Shown here: positions 63,552-64,000 of the stretch, in pieces
Numbering within the stretch: the stretch's first letter is position 1
Layout: each line of letters opens with the position of its first letter
Made by a program: the position numbers and the translations under genes
Origin: Hirundichthys speculiger
Taxonomy: Eukaryota > Chordata > Actinopteri > Beloniformes > Exocoetidae
DNA length: 64,000 nt
Direction of reading: 5' to 3'
Assembly: GCA_018398805.1 (NCBI GenBank)
Contig: JAGFBZ010000170.1
Span: 186,001 to 250,000 of the forward strand
Notes under the pieces: generated by a model
Told to the model about the DNA's origin: nothing
What the model saw: the letters and a program-made list of their open reading frames with translations, nothing else
The model's database searches: none

Positions 63552-64000
63552 TCTACAGTATATTAAAAATATGAGGAAAAACCTGCTGCCAAATGGTCTT
63601 TATTATAAGACAAAAACAGGTCCTTAAGGTGAAAATGTTTTTTTTTTAACAACTGTTCTCTTTTGAAAAATAGGAGTTCACCACATTACAGGAGCAACGT
63701 CTTGCAATACGACCGGGCGAGCTGCATCGTTCAGCTTTTCAAGCTGCAAAAGCATCAGAAGCATGAAAGTATTTCTCCGTGTTCTTTTATCTGGTGTCAT
63801 CGACGAGACTAGAAACAAAGACCAATTAAAGAGTTTAATATACAATGATGAATACAATATGGATTCAATATGCATGCAGAATATTTTAATCCGCCGATTG
63901 ATGCATTGCCTTAACACCAGAAAGAGATGCCAGGGAATGCATGCAGAATGTCGGACTGTCTCCATTTTTAAAGCTCCAAGTAGGCGGGTCCTCGCATTCT
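63552..64000. other. cadps intron 2, right edge
   Basis: No recognised exon, RNA or element in the last 450 bp. Confidence 0.5.

Overview
This is a gene-poor, intron-dominated stretch of a ray-finned (teleost-type) fish genome. The evidence is split genes with GT/AG splice sites, two vertebrate genes with close homologues, and dense fish-style DNA transposons, many with perfect 8-bp target duplications. There are no operons, CRISPR arrays or prokaryotic features, and I found no convincing new functional system.

Left part (1-11.3 kb): the first five coding exons of a NAMPT-type nicotinamide phosphoribosyltransferase on the minus strand. The start codon is at 10988, a CpG-rich promoter with GC boxes and a CACGTG E-box lies at about 11.0-11.3 kb, and the rest of the gene runs off the left edge. 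Its introns carry a LINE remnant, a 37-bp minisatellite and several hAT-like elements.

Middle (11.4-20 kb): intergenic DNA between the two divergent genes, made of transposon relics, two solo-LTR-like segments and GC-rich low-complexity DNA.

Right part (20-64 kb): the 5' end of a CADPS/CAPS gene (calcium-dependent activator protein for secretion) on the plus strand. Exon 1 is at 20.49-20.86 kb and intron 1 is very long. A 114-bp exon 2 is at 59.30-59.41 kb, and the gene continues past the right edge. Intron 1 holds a Tc1/mariner transposase relic blown apart over about 9 kb by nested insertions, an inverted pair of 1.2-1.6 kb elements, a 2.1-kb hAT element with a second element inside it, and TA-flanked MITEs.

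The dominant anomaly is a direct duplication of about 11 kb. Positions 38566-49741 and 49743-~60790 are the same sequence, separated by a single N at 49742. The copies differ by many small indels, some substitutions and microsatellite lengths. The join falls inside an 18-bp tandem array. This is best read as two overlapping contigs or haplotigs laid end to end. It duplicates cadps exon 2; the left copy has a 2-bp insertion that breaks the frame. Exon 1 of cadps also needs a frame change inside its GGC-rich tract, so base-level quality here is imperfect.
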